Program-made: the position numbers and the translations under genes
In this document: positions 9,236-18,527 of the stretch, in pieces
Layout: the number at the start of each line of letters is the position of its first letter
How positions within the stretch are numbered: the first letter of the stretch is position 1
DNA from: an uncultured Paracoccaceae bacterium
GTDB lineage: Bacteria > Pseudomonadota > Alphaproteobacteria > Rhodobacterales > Rhodobacteraceae
DNA: 64,000 bases
Direction: 5' to 3'
Assembly (NCBI GenBank): GCA_947489705.1
Contig: CANLEQ010000013.1
Coordinates: 33,767-97,766, forward strand
The notes under the pieces: generated by a model
The model's input: the letters and a program-made list of their open reading frames with translations, nothing else
The model's database searches: none
Told to the model about the DNA's origin: nothing

Positions 9236-10591
9236 TCAGACCTCCGGAGCCTCGTGTTTGCCGACGCCCTTCATCCGGGCGCTGACCTTGCGCAGGCGTT
9301 CCAGAAACGCGCCGATGATGCGCGGCTCGAACAGCAATCCGGGCCCGAAGCGCAGCCCCAGATTGTTGAGGTTCTCGATGGCGAGCGACCGGGCCGCGCG
9401 GGAAAATCCGCCCGTCCGCGCCTCTTCGAACGTGCCGTTGACGCCCAGCGTGTCGAAACCGAACGAATTGGAGAAGAGGAAATGCAGCGATTCCGAATGC
9501 ATCGTGAGATCGGGCTCGTCTTGCGTCACGCCCAGCGTGCCCGCGGCGGGATCGATCCGCCATGTCATGTCGATATCGTCGGTGCGCACCACGACCGGCT
9601 GCAGCACGCGGATCGGGCTGAGCCTCTGGGCCATGCGCATCGCGGCGCGCGAATTGTTGGCGAAGACGCGCGCGCGCCAGCCTTCGAACGCCGCCCGGAT
9701 CGCGGTCTCGTCGCGGCTCTCGTAGGTCATCGGATCGCTCAGGGGGCGTGCGTAGATCTCGCGCCAGTAGGTGGCCGCACGGGCGGAGGCCTCCGGGTCG
9801 GGTGTGCCGTCCGTGACGTCGCCGGGGCGCATGATCCGCAGGTCGAACTCCGCGCTCGCGAAGGCCTCCGCCACGCTGTCGGGGGTGTTGGCCGCATCGT
9901 TGAGATAGCTGTTCCGCTCGTGCGCGAAGGCCACGAAACTGGCGAAGGGTATCACCTGCTTTGGATGAAACACCTTGGCCTGTACACGGATATTGTTCAG
10001 CTTTTCGCGGGCGGCCTCTTCGCGCCAGGCGCGGTTGTCGCGCCCGCCTTTCCAGGCGGCATAGCTGAACTGCGTCAGCAGCACGTCGCAATCGCCGACG
10101 ACGTCGTGGATCTCGCGTGCCCGCGCCTCGGTGGCGACCGCGCAATCGTTGAGATTGAGGATATGCCTGTCGCCCGCCCGGATCGACAGCAGCGAATCGT
10201 AGAACTCGTCCTTGAGGCACGTGGCCGTGACGCCATCGCCCAGATCGTGCCCCTGCGCGAAGGTCATCTCGGTCAGCGAGAACCCCTCGTTCCGAAGGAA
10301 GCGCGCGACGCGCTGGTCCTCGATGCGCTGGAACAGGATCCCGATGCCGCGCGCGCGTATCGTATCGCCCCAGCGCTTGAAGAAGCCGACCGAGAAATGG
10401 TCGGGATGCTCATGGCTGATCCAGATATGCGTCGTGCGCGTCAGCAGGTCGGCGATGCGATCCTCCGGCGTCTCGACCAGAAGCCGCCATCCCTTGTGAA
10501 AGGCGGGCCCCGCATACCACGGATCGGTCAGTAGACCGACCTCGCCGTGCCGGATCAGCACCGAGGCGTGGTTGACGAATTCGATCTGCAT
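9236..10591 (-). CDS. MBL-fold metallohydrolase of unknown substrate
   Basis: 451 residues. The N-terminal ~220 form a metallo-beta-lactamase fold with the metal motif H-E-H-P-D-H ([10 protein letters not shown], about residue 74) and early [12 protein letters not shown], as in UlaG-like proteins. Further metal-ligand candidates are NLNDCAV and the Asp/His around [10 protein letters not shown]. The C-terminal ~200 residues are an uncharacterised extension that makes it about twice the size of a plain MBL enzyme. The overall build is loosely reminiscent of CMP-sialate hydroxylase-like proteins, but no Rieske Cys-His motif is present. The ATG at 10591 is preferred over one 14 codons earlier by family similarity. 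It sits between dnaB and alr. Confidence 0.75.
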   Translation of the reverse strand: MQIEFVNHASVLIRHGEVGLLTDPWYAGPAFHKGWRLLVETPEDRIADLLTRTTHIWISHEHPDHFSVGFFKRWGDTIRARGIGILFQRIEDQRVARFLRNEGFSLTEMTFAQGHDLGDGVTATCLKDEFYDSLLSIRAGDRHILNLNDCAVATEARAREIHDVVGDCDVLLTQFSYAAWKGGRDNRAWREEAAREKLNNIRVQAKVFHPKQVIPFASFVAFAHERNSYLNDAANTPDSVAEAFASAEFDLRIMRPGDVTDGTPDPEASARAATYWREIYARPLSDPMTYESRDETAIRAAFEGWRARVFANNSRAAMRMAQRLSPIRVLQPVVVRTDDIDMTWRIDPAAGTLGVTQDEPDLTMHSESLHFLFSNSFGFDTLGVNGTFEEARTGGFSRAARSLAIENLNNLGLRFGPGLLFEPRIIGAFLERLRKVSARMKGVGKHEAPEV

Positions 10592-10682
10592 GGCGTGGCT
10601 CCGACCCTGGTCGGAGAGAGGTGATAGGCCCATTGGCGCGGATCGTAAATGCCGCTCGCGGATCGAATGCCCGCGCGCTCGG

Positions 10683-12179
10683 TCAGAAATCCCGGTTCGC
10701 GCCTTGCTGCCACGCCTGGGCGAGGTTGCCGAAGCGGGTGAACCGCCCCTCGAAGCTCAGATCGACGCTGCCGATGGGACCGTGGCGCTGCTTGCCGATG
10801 ATGACCTCGGCGCGGCCGTGAAGGCGCTCCATCTCGTCCTGCCAATTGGCCATCTTCTCCAGCTCGTGATCGCTCGGTTTCTCGCGTTCCTTGTAGTATT
10901 CCTCGCGGAACACGAACATCACGACATCCGCATCCTGCTCGATCGAGCCCGATTCGCGCAGGTCGCTCAGCTGCGGGCGCTTGTCCTCCCGGCTCTCGAC
11001 CTGGCGGCTCAGCTGCGACAGCGCCACGACCGGAATGTCGAGCTCTTTGGCGATGGCCTTCAATCCCTGCGAGATTTCCGAGATCTCGTTGACCCGGTTA
11101 GCGTCGCGGCCCGTTCCCTTGATGAGCTGGAGATAGTCCACGAAAAGCGCGTCTAGCCCGTGTTCGCGCTTGAGCCGGCGGGCGCGCGCGGCCAGCTGGC
11201 TGATCGGCAGGGCGGGCGTGTCGTCGATATAGAGCGGGCAGGCCTCGAGGCTCTTGGCGGCCTCGACGAAGCGGCGGAACTCGCCCTCGTTCATGTCGCC
11301 GCGGCGGATCTGCTCGCTGGGGACCTCCGACGCCTCGGACAGGATCCGCGCGGCCAGCTGTTCGGCCGACATCTCGAGGCTGAAGAACCCCACGACCCCC
11401 CCGTCGACGGCCCCTTCGGTCCCGTCGGGCCGCGCCCCCTTGCGATAGGCCTTGGCGATGTTGAACGCGATATTGGTGGCAAGCGAGGTCTTGCCCATCG
11501 ACGGACGCCCGGCGAGGATCAGCAGGTCAGATTTGTGCAGGCCGCCCAGTTTCTTGTCGAGATCGACGAGCCCGGTGCTGACCCCGGCGAGGCCGCCCTC
11601 GCGCTGATAGGCGGCGTTGGCCACGTTGACGGCATCGGTCACCGCGCGCAGGAACGACTGGAAGCCCTGCGTCGCCTGTCCGGCCTCTCCGAGCTTGTAG
11701 AGCGCCTGTTCCGCGTCGACGATCTGTTCGCGCGGCTCGGAGGCGACATCGACTTTCGCGGCCTTGGCCGAGATGTCGCGCCCAAGCTGGATCAGCTTGC
11801 GGCGGATCGCGAGGTCGTAGATCAGCTGCGCATAATCGCGGGCGGCATAGCTCGCGATCGCGGCGCCCGCGAGACGCACGAGATAGGCAGGCCCGCCAAG
11901 TTCGGCGAGGCCGGGCTCGTCTTCGAGGAACGCCTTCAGCGAGACCGGCGAGGCCACCTGGTTTCGCGCGATCCGGGCCGAGGCGACTTCGAAGATCCGG
12001 GCGTGGACGGGGTCGTAGAAATGCGCCTCCGAGATGATGGCGGCAACCCGGTCGTAGATGTCGTTGTTCGTCAGGATGGCGCCCAGAAGCTGTTGTTCCG
12101 CATCGATATTATGCGGCAGAAGCTCCGCCTGGTCCTGACCGTCGCCGGCCTCTCCGGAAATGCGCGCGATCTCGTTCAT
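10683..12179 (-). CDS. dnaB: Replicative DNA helicase DnaB
   Basis: A 498-residue hexameric helicase of the replication fork. The N-terminal domain (about 20-125) begins LPHNIDAEQQLLGAILTNNDIYD. The RecA-type motor has Walker A AGRPSMGKTSLA (about residue 225), Walker B GLDALFVDYLQLI and the arginine-finger region KRPQLSDLRESGSIEQDADVV cut short by the usual RHGPIGSVDLSFEG C-terminus. There is no intein and length is typical. It is monocistronic in appearance: 175 bases separate it from pyrE and 91 from the MBL gene. Confidence 0.97.
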   Translation of the reverse strand: MNEIARISGEAGDGQDQAELLPHNIDAEQQLLGAILTNNDIYDRVAAIISEAHFYDPVHARIFEVASARIARNQVASPVSLKAFLEDEPGLAELGGPAYLVRLAGAAIASYAARDYAQLIYDLAIRRKLIQLGRDISAKAAKVDVASEPREQIVDAEQALYKLGEAGQATQGFQSFLRAVTDAVNVANAAYQREGGLAGVSTGLVDLDKKLGGLHKSDLLILAGRPSMGKTSLATNIAFNIAKAYRKGARPDGTEGAVDGGVVGFFSLEMSAEQLAARILSEASEVPSEQIRRGDMNEGEFRRFVEAAKSLEACPLYIDDTPALPISQLAARARRLKREHGLDALFVDYLQLIKGTGRDANRVNEISEISQGLKAIAKELDIPVVALSQLSRQVESREDKRPQLSDLRESGSIEQDADVVMFVFREEYYKEREKPSDHELEKMANWQDEMERLHGRAEVIIGKQRHGPIGSVDLSFEGRFTRFGNLAQAWQQGANRDF

Positions 12180-12354
12180 GCCGTCCCTTCTTCCCCGTAT
12201 CTGAGGTCATGGCATAGACCCGCGGGCGCGTCGCGATCAAGGTGTATAACTTTGCCGCAGCGTCGATGCGCCAAGGGTCCGGATCTGGTATCGTCTGGCG
12301 CCGGCGGCGCGAGATCGGGTGCCGCGCCATCCGCCTCGTCGCGCCGCCGACAGA

Positions 12355-13062
12355 TCAGCCCGGCGCGTCTGTGGACGAATCCGCCTTCTCGGCCTGTGCC
12401 GCCTGCCAGCGACGCGGATCGCGCAAGAACGTCTCGACCGCATCGAGCGTCGCCGCGTCGAAGGATCGCCATGCCCGCGCCTCTGCGAGGACGTCCCACC
12501 AGGTGCAGAGCGCATGCAGCCGGACCCCATGATCCCCGAGCGTCGTCTCGGTCTCGGGAAAGATCCCGTAGCTGAAGATGACGGCTGTATGCGCGCAGAC
12601 CGCTCCCGTTTCGCGGATGGCGTCGACGAAACTCAGCTTCGATCCGCCATCGGTCGTCAGATCCTCGACCAGCAGAACGCGCTCGCCCTCCCGCATCTCG
12701 CCCTCGATCCGCGCGTTGCGGCCGTATCCCTTGGGCTTCTTGCGCACATAGCTCATCGGCAGGGCCATGCGCTCGGCTACGAGGGCCGCGAAGGGAATGC
12801 CGGCGGTCTCGCCGCCCGCGATGTTGTCGAATGCCTCGAAGCCCGCATCGCGCAGCACGGTGATCGTGAGGAAATCCATCAGGCTCGACCGGATCCGCGG
12901 ATAGGAGATAAGCTTGCGACAGTCGATATAGGTGGGCGAGGGAAGGCCGCTGGCCAGCGTATAGGGGGCTTCCGGGCTGAAATGCACGGCGCCGATCTCG
13001 AGCAGCATGCCGGCGCTCAGCCGGGCGATCTCTTCCCTGGGGGGGAACGAACTGGGGATCAT
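12355..13062 (-). CDS. pyrE: Orotate phosphoribosyltransferase
   Basis: 235 residues; converts orotate and PRPP to orotidine 5'-phosphate in pyrimidine synthesis. The PRPP-binding loop is [14 protein letters not shown] (about residue 120), and [16 protein letters not shown] is the other conserved block. An N-terminal extension compared with the 210-residue enteric enzyme is usual in this order. The ATG at 13062 has AAAGGAG about a dozen bases upstream. It follows pyrC on the same strand with a 204-base gap that contains a long inverted repeat. Confidence 0.95.
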   Translation of the reverse strand: MIPSSFPPREEIARLSAGMLLEIGAVHFSPEAPYTLASGLPSPTYIDCRKLISYPRIRSSLMDFLTITVLRDAGFEAFDNIAGGETAGIPFAALVAERMALPMSYVRKKPKGYGRNARIEGEMREGERVLLVEDLTTDGGSKLSFVDAIRETGAVCAHTAVIFSYGIFPETETTLGDHGVRLHALCTWWDVLAEARAWRSFDAATLDAVETFLRDPRRWQAAQAEKADSSTDAPG

Positions 13063-13159
13063 GGCGCGCGGACTCCTTTGCGATACGCCTCCCCCTTAAG
13101 CCAAGCGAGCCGTCGGCGCAAAGCCCAGCCCGCCTGCGGTGACGGCAAGCGTCGTGCCG

Positions 13160-13224
13160 GTGAGTATTTGCGGACAGATGAAGCAGGGACGCTCTTCGTC
13201 TTTCACCTGTCCGGAAATACTCAC
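13160..13224. repeat. Facing pair of GTATTT..ACAGATGAA boxes forming a long hairpin
   Basis: In the pyrC-pyrE gap, GTGAGTATTTGCGGACAGAT (13160 on, plus strand, extending to TGAA at 13182) faces a near-identical box on the minus strand (13224 back to about 13201). The arms match at about 21 of 23 positions around an 18-base loop. Both boxes belong to the same short repeat family seen at 22276 and 30493. RNA from either strand could fold into a strong hairpin. Termination of pyrC, RNA protection or a mobile short repeat are all possible. Confidence 0.7.
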
Positions 13225-13266
13225 GGCAGAGCGTCGACATTGGTGTGCCCGGTGCCGGCGGCGCGC

Positions 13267-14304
13267 TCAGCCCGCCACCCGCCAGTGAAGCGGCATGCCC
13301 GGATCGAAGACGGTTACGGGCCCGTCCTCGGTATCGATCGCGGCCGGATATTCGACCGGTTCGCCCTTCTCGAGGGTGATGCGCTCCTCGTTGGCGGGCA
13401 GCCTGTAGAAGGCAGGTCCGTTGAGCGATACGAAGGACTCGAGCCGGTCCAGCGCCTCCGAGCGGTCGAAGACCTCCGCCAGGATCGACAGGGTGTTGGT
13501 CGCGGTGAAGCAGCCCGCGCAGCCGCAGGGCTGCAACTTGGCCGCGTCGAGATGGGGCGCACTGTCGGTGCCGAGGAAGAACGACGCACCGCCCGAGGTC
13601 GCGGCCTCGACGAGGGCCAGCCGATGCGTCTCGCGCTTGGCAACCGGCAGGCAATAGTAATGCGGCCGGATGCCGCCTGCGAGGATGTGGTTGCGGTTGA
13701 TAACGAGGTGATGCGCCGTGATGGTCGCCGCGATGTCGTCGCCGCCCGAACGGACGTAGTCGACGGCGTCGCGCGTCGTGACATGTTCCATCACCACGCG
13801 CAGGCCGGGGATGTCGCGCCGGATCGGATCGAGCACCCTCTCGATGAAGGCCGCCTCGCGATCGAAGATGTCAATTTCCGGATCCGTGACCTCGCCATGT
13901 ACCAGCAGGGGCAGGCCGATCTGCGCCATGTTCTCCAGTACGCGCCGGACCTTGGCGAAATCCCGGACGCCCGAGGCCGAATTCGTCGTGGCGCCGGCGG
14001 GATAGAGCTTCACCGCGGTGATGAGGCCGATATCGGCGGCCGCGCGCAGGTCGCGCACTTCCGTTTCTTCCGTCAAATAGAGCGTCATCAGCGGCCGGAA
14101 TTTCGAACCGCTCGGCTTGGCCGAAAGGATGCGGTCTCGATATTCGGCGGCATCGCGCCCCGTCACCACCGGCGGGACGAGGTTCGGCATGATGATGGCC
14201 CGCGCGAAATGGCGGGCGGTCTCGGGCAGGACGGCGCGCATCATGGCGCCGTCGCGCAGATGGAGGTGCCAGTCGTCGGGGCGGCGCAGGGTCAATCGGG
14301 TCAT
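13267..14304 (-). CDS. pyrC: Dihydroorotase (class II)
   Basis: 345 residues; zinc amidohydrolase that closes carbamoyl-aspartate to dihydroorotate in pyrimidine synthesis. The metal motif is DWHLHLRDG (His-x-His, residues 12-20). The carboxylated Lys is expected in [13 protein letters not shown] (about residue 100), and later ligands in [17 protein letters not shown] and GTDSAPH. Length and motifs match the E. coli PyrC type. The ATG at 14304 starts the canonical [15 protein letters not shown]. pyrE lies downstream on the same strand. Confidence 0.95.
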   Translation of the reverse strand: MTRLTLRRPDDWHLHLRDGAMMRAVLPETARHFARAIIMPNLVPPVVTGRDAAEYRDRILSAKPSGSKFRPLMTLYLTEETEVRDLRAAADIGLITAVKLYPAGATTNSASGVRDFAKVRRVLENMAQIGLPLLVHGEVTDPEIDIFDREAAFIERVLDPIRRDIPGLRVVMEHVTTRDAVDYVRSGGDDIAATITAHHLVINRNHILAGGIRPHYYCLPVAKRETHRLALVEAATSGGASFFLGTDSAPHLDAAKLQPCGCAGCFTATNTLSILAEVFDRSEALDRLESFVSLNGPAFYRLPANEERITLEKGEPVEYPAAIDTEDGPVTVFDPGMPLHWRVAG

Positions 14305-14460
14305 GGCACCTGACTAGCGCCTTGCGCCGCGCCGATCCACGCGAAAAGCGCGGCAGGACCCCGTTTGCGTCGCCGTCGGTCGGACTATTTGTGATGGAAC
14401 AGACAATCGCGGCGAGCGGTTGTGCGGCCAATCTATGTTCGTCCCGGGAGGACCCCCCTT

Positions 14461-16458
14461 ATGCGCAGATCCCTCAAAGCCACCACGGCCATCGTCGCGG
14501 GCCTTCATTTGGCGCTACCCGCTCCTCTGCTGGCGCAGGACGATGCGCCGAGCGCGGCCGTCGATGCGCAGGTCGCGCAGCAGGTCATGGATATCTGTGC
14601 CGGGATGGACGTCGCCGCATGCGCCGATGCCACCGGCTTGCCGGAGGATATCGTTGGTGCGGCGATGCAGTCGGGCGATGTCATGGCTACCGATCCGGCG
14701 CAGGAAGAGGCCGGCATGTCGGACGTGGCGGAGCCCGCCGATGCGGTGGAGCCGGACGCGCAGGCCGATCCGGACGTGGCCAGCCCCGAGGCGGAAACGA
14801 CGGAAGGGCCGGTGTCGGAGGAATTGACCGAACCGTCAGAGAATGCCGAAGAGGCGATCGACAATGCCACCGATGCGGTGACGCCCCCCACCGAAAGCGT
14901 CGAAGAGAGCGCCGAGGAGGTGATGGAAGAGGCAGGCGACGTCGTTGAGGAGAGCCTCGACGATGCGCCGGCGGAAGAGATGGCGCCAGGTGCCGCGGAT
15001 CCGGGCACGACGTCCACCGAAACCGGGACAGGCCCGGCCGAGGATCCCGCCCTGCCGACCGAAGAGACGCCGGAGGTGACGCAGGAGCCGACCGAGACGG
15101 AGCAGGCCACCCCCGAAGCGCCCGCCACCGAGAGCGCCGAGGAGGCGGCCCCCGAGACGCCTCTTGCCGGGCAGGAGGACGAGCCCGCCCCGCTCGAGCA
15201 GGCGGACGAGACCGCGCAGCCAGAGCAGGCGGAGCCGGTTCGGACCGGGGAGGAGGACGCCCCCGCCGCGCCCGCAACCGGGGAGCCCCGGCAGGCCACG
15301 GGCGAGGCGCCCCAGCCTGAGGCCGCCCCCGAGACGCAGATGACCGATGCCGAACGCGCGGCCCTGCAAGGCTCGCAGGAGGGAGGCGTCGCCGCAGCCG
15401 CGGAGGCCGCGGGATCCGGTGCCGAGGTCCAGTCGGAAACGGTGACCGAGCAAACCGCCCGGTCGAGCGGCGAGGATTTCGGATCGGACATCACCGGCCA
15501 GGCGGCGGAGGGCGCGGCCGCGCCTGCGCAGGATGCCGAACGGCAGGCCGCGGAAGACGACGATGACGACGACGGGCTCAGCAATCTGCAAAAGGCGCTC
15601 ATCGCCGGGGCAGGGGCCCTCGCGGTCGGCACGTTGCTCAACAACAACCGGCAGGTCGTCGCCTCTTCCGACGATCGGGTCGTGGTGAGCGGCCGCGACG
15701 GCGGCTACGAGATCATCAAGGACGACACAGCCCTTCTTCAGCGTCCCGGAACCGAAGTCTCGACCGAGAGCTTCGATGACGGCTCCACCCGGACGACGGT
15801 GTCGCGTCCCGACGGCAGCCAGATCGTGACGATCCGCGATGCCGATCTGCGGGTGCTTCAGCGTGTCCGCGTGACCCCGGAGGGCGAACGCGTCGTGCTG
15901 ATCGACGATATGGCCGAAACCCAGGCGGTCGACGTCTCGAGCCTGCGCCCCGCGGCACGGCAGACCGAGGACGTGAACATGGATGCGGACGCCCTGAGAG
16001 AAGCGCTTGCCGGACAGCAGGCCTTCGACCGCTCGTTCTCGCTCTCGCAGGTCCGCAACATCGCCGAGGTCCGTGAACAGGTCCCCGCCGTCAACCTCGA
16101 CAACATCACCTTTGCCAGCGGATCGGCCGCGATCACGCCGGAGGAAGCGGACGAACTGGCGAGCCTCGGCCGCTATATCCGCGACACCATCGCGGCGAAC
16201 CCGCGCGAGATCTTCCTCGTCGAGGGGCACACGGATGCGGTCGGCAACGCGGCCTACAACCTGGCCCTGTCGGACCGGCGCGCGGAATCGGTGGCGCTGG
16301 CACTGACGGAGTATTTCGACGTACCGCCGGAGAACCTCGTCGTGCAGGGTTACGGCGAACGGTTCCTCGTGGTGCAGACGCCTGAGGCCGAACGGGCCAA
16401 CCGCCGCGCGACGTTGCGCCGGATCACCCCGCTTCTCAGGATGGCGGCCGCGAACTGA
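14461..16458 (+). CDS. OmpA-family outer-membrane protein with long acidic linker
   Basis: 665 residues. A Sec signal (residues 1-26, ending L-L-A-Q) is followed by a small segment with two Cys (MDICAGMDVAACADATG, about 45-60), then some 300 residues of Glu/Ala/Pro/Thr-rich low-complexity sequence (about 75-365). A possible hydrophobic or glycine-zipper stretch ALIAGAGALAVGTLL (about 380-395) follows, then a beta-rich region, and finally an OmpA/MotB peptidoglycan-binding domain (about 545-660: LDNITFASGSAAITPEE, LVEGHTDAVGNAAYNLALSDRRAESVA). Such proteins tether the envelope to the cell wall. The ATG at 14461 was chosen for the signal peptide and GGGAGG upstream. Confidence 0.85.
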   Translation: MRRSLKATTAIVAGLHLALPAPLLAQDDAPSAAVDAQVAQQVMDICAGMDVAACADATGLPEDIVGAAMQSGDVMATDPAQEEAGMSDVAEPADAVEPDAQADPDVASPEAETTEGPVSEELTEPSENAEEAIDNATDAVTPPTESVEESAEEVMEEAGDVVEESLDDAPAEEMAPGAADPGTTSTETGTGPAEDPALPTEETPEVTQEPTETEQATPEAPATESAEEAAPETPLAGQEDEPAPLEQADETAQPEQAEPVRTGEEDAPAAPATGEPRQATGEAPQPEAAPETQMTDAERAALQGSQEGGVAAAAEAAGSGAEVQSETVTEQTARSSGEDFGSDITGQAAEGAAAPAQDAERQAAEDDDDDDGLSNLQKALIAGAGALAVGTLLNNNRQVVASSDDRVVVSGRDGGYEIIKDDTALLQRPGTEVSTESFDDGSTRTTVSRPDGSQIVTIRDADLRVLQRVRVTPEGERVVLIDDMAETQAVDVSSLRPAARQTEDVNMDADALREALAGQQAFDRSFSLSQVRNIAEVREQVPAVNLDNITFASGSAAITPEEADELASLGRYIRDTIAANPREIFLVEGHTDAVGNAAYNLALSDRRAESVALALTEYFDVPPENLVVQGYGERFLVVQTPEAERANRRATLRRITPLLRMAAAN

Positions 16459-16483
16459 TCATCGCGAGGACGAAGAACAGCGG

Positions 16484-16520
16484 AGCTCGCATCGGCCCTT
16501 GCGGATCGGTGCGAGCTTCG
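16484..16520 (+). terminator. Hairpin after the OmpA-family gene, probable terminator
   Basis: AGCTCGCA (16484-16491) pairs with TGCGAGCT (16510-16517), extended inward by further G-C and G-T pairs. It begins 25 bases after the stop. Only a weak T-content follows (TCGTAC), so it may be a leaky terminator. Confidence 0.45.
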
Positions 16521-16551
16521 TACATCAAGGATTGAGGCGAAGGACCGCGTC

Positions 16552-17526
16552 ATGACGGACGATCACGACGACATCCCGGCCATCGCCCTGGACTGGATCC
16601 GCGAGGGCAAGGGGGCCGCCCTCGCCACCGTGGTCGAGACCTGGGGGTCGGCGCCGCGACCCGTCGGAAGCCAGCTCGCGATCTCGTCCGAGGCCGAAAT
16701 CGCGGGCTCCGTCTCGGGAGGCTGCGTCGAGGGGGTCGTGGTCGTGGAGGCGATGGACGCCATCGAGAGCAGCGGTTCCCGTATCCTCGATTTCGGCGTG
16801 TCGGATGACGAAGCCTTCGCGGTCGGGCTCGCCTGCGGTGGCCGCATCCGGGTACTGGTCGAGCCGGTGGGGGATGCCGATCTCGGCCCGGATCTTCTGG
16901 GCGAACTCGTCGCGGCGCGCACGGCACGCCGGCAGGTCGCCTACGAGGTGGATACCGAAACCTGGACCCGACGCCTCGCGTCGCCCCCTGCCCATGCCGA
17001 ACGCTTTCGCCTCGACCGCTCCGGGTTCGAGGCCAGGGCGCCGTCCTTCGTCGCGATCCACAATCCGCCGCCGCGCATGGTCGTCGTGGGGGGCGTCCAT
17101 ATCGCCCAGTCTCTCATACGGATGGCGTCGCTCGCCGGCTTCGATGCGATCCTGGTCGACCCGCGCGAGAGTTTCGCCTCGGAAGGGCGCTTTCCCGACA
17201 CCGCACTGGTCCACGACTGGCCGGACGAGGCCTTGCGGGATTACGGGCTGGATGCGCGGACATGCGTGGTGACGCTGACGCACGACCCCAAGCTCGACGA
17301 TCCGGCCATCGAGACCGCGCTCGGCTCGGACGTGTTCTATCTCGGCTGTCTCGGCTCCACGCGCACGCATGCCAAGCGCGTCGCGCGGCTGGAGGAACGC
17401 GGCTTCGGCCCCGACGACATCGCGCGCATCCATGCGCCGATCGGGCTCGACATCGGCTCGCGGTCGCCCGCCGAGATCGCGATCGCCATCATGGCCGAGA
17501 TCGTCCAGACGATGCGCCGCGGCTGA
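16552..17526 (+). CDS. XdhC/CoxI family protein
   Basis: 324 residues. XdhC proteins bind molybdenum cofactor, promote its sulfuration and insert it into xanthine dehydrogenase-type enzymes. The N-terminal XdhC/CoxI domain has GAALATVVETWGSAPRPVGSQ (residues 18-38) and SGSVSGGCVEGVV-type Cys motif (about 55-62). The C-terminal Rossmann-like domain includes MVVVGGVHIAQSLI, LTHDPKLDDPAI and the FYLGCLGSTRTHAKR signature. No molybdenum hydroxylase gene is in the window. The stop overlaps the next start by one base (TGATG), so the two are coupled. AAGGA lies seven bases before the ATG. Confidence 0.9.
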   Translation: MTDDHDDIPAIALDWIREGKGAALATVVETWGSAPRPVGSQLAISSEAEIAGSVSGGCVEGVVVVEAMDAIESSGSRILDFGVSDDEAFAVGLACGGRIRVLVEPVGDADLGPDLLGELVAARTARRQVAYEVDTETWTRRLASPPAHAERFRLDRSGFEARAPSFVAIHNPPPRMVVVGGVHIAQSLIRMASLAGFDAILVDPRESFASEGRFPDTALVHDWPDEALRDYGLDARTCVVTLTHDPKLDDPAIETALGSDVFYLGCLGSTRTHAKRVARLEERGFGPDDIARIHAPIGLDIGSRSPAEIAIAIMAEIVQTMRRG

Positions 17527-18518
17527 TGCGGTTCGGCCCCGTTCCGCTCGACGAGGCGCTGGGCGTGATCCTGGCGCATTCGCAACCCGTCGCGGGGGGG
17601 CGGATCCGCAAGGGGCATGCGCTCGGGCCCGAAGACATCGCCGCTTTGCGCGATGCGGGCCATCGCGACGTGATCGCCGCACGTCTCGAGGCACACGACG
17701 TGGGCGAGGACGCGGCGGCCGCCGATCTGGCCCGCGCGCTCGTCCCGGATCCGGGCGCGGTCAACCTGCGCTTGGGACGCGCCGCGACGGGCCGGGTCAA
17801 CATCCATGCGACGGCCCCCGGGATCGTGGACCTCGACCCGCTGGCGATCACCGCGCTCAACCGGCTCGACCCGGCCGTGACGCTCGCCACGCTGCCGAAC
17901 CTCGCGCGCGTCGCCGAGGGGCAGATGGTCGCGACGGTCAAGATCATTTCCTACGCCGTCCCCGACCATATCGCGGCAAGCGGCCGTGCGCTGCTCGACC
18001 GCGCGCTGCGGATCCGGCCCGTCGAGACGCGGACGGCCACCCTGATCATCACGGATATGGGCCGCGGACCCGGCAAGGGAGAGGCCGCCATCGCACGCCG
18101 GCTCGACCGGCTGGGGATCGCGCTCGATCCGGTCGATCTCGTGCCGCACGATGCGGACGAGATCGCGGCGGCCATCGGTCGCGCCACGGGCGAGCTGATC
18201 CTGATCCTCACCGCATCCGCCACGTCCGACGTTCGCGACGTCGGGCCCGCCGGGCTTGCCAAGGCCGGCGGCACGCTGACGCGGTTCGGGATGCCGGTCG
18301 ATCCCGGCAACCTTCTGTTCCTCGGGGATCTGCGCGGCCGACCGGTCATCGGTCTGCCGGGCTGCGCGCGTTCGCCGGCGATGAACGGAGCGGATTGGGT
18401 CCTCGAGCGTGTCGCCTGCGGACACATTCCCGACGACGAGGAATTCGCCGCGATGGGGGTGGGGGGTCTGCTGAAGGAACCGCCGTCGCGCCCGCATCCG
18501 CGCGAACGGCGCGACTGA
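17526..18518 (+). CDS. Molybdopterin-binding protein (MoCF-type domain)
   Basis: 330 residues. The C-terminal half (about 160-310) resembles the MoCF/MogA-like molybdopterin-binding fold: RTATLIITDMGRGPGKGEAA, then LILILTASATSDVRDVGPA and a final GRPVIGLPGCARSPAMNG. The N-terminal half is less conserved (HSQPVAGGRIRKGHALGPED). Proteins like this are found beside XdhC and are thought to handle molybdenum cofactor for molybdenum hydroxylases; whether this one is an enzyme or a carrier is not clear. Its ATG overlaps the xdhC-like stop by one base, which supports a joint role. Confidence 0.8.
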   Translation: MRFGPVPLDEALGVILAHSQPVAGGRIRKGHALGPEDIAALRDAGHRDVIAARLEAHDVGEDAAAADLARALVPDPGAVNLRLGRAATGRVNIHATAPGIVDLDPLAITALNRLDPAVTLATLPNLARVAEGQMVATVKIISYAVPDHIAASGRALLDRALRIRPVETRTATLIITDMGRGPGKGEAAIARRLDRLGIALDPVDLVPHDADEIAAAIGRATGELILILTASATSDVRDVGPAGLAKAGGTLTRFGMPVDPGNLLFLGDLRGRPVIGLPGCARSPAMNGADWVLERVACGHIPDDEEFAAMGVGGLLKEPPSRPHPRERRD

Positions 18519-18527
18519 GCGCACGGT

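Noticed and set aside
8196..10220. Alanine racemase as a 674-residue fusion protein
   Set aside because: The first ~330 codons lie in the wrong frame of the MBL gene; alr has a normal start at 9233.
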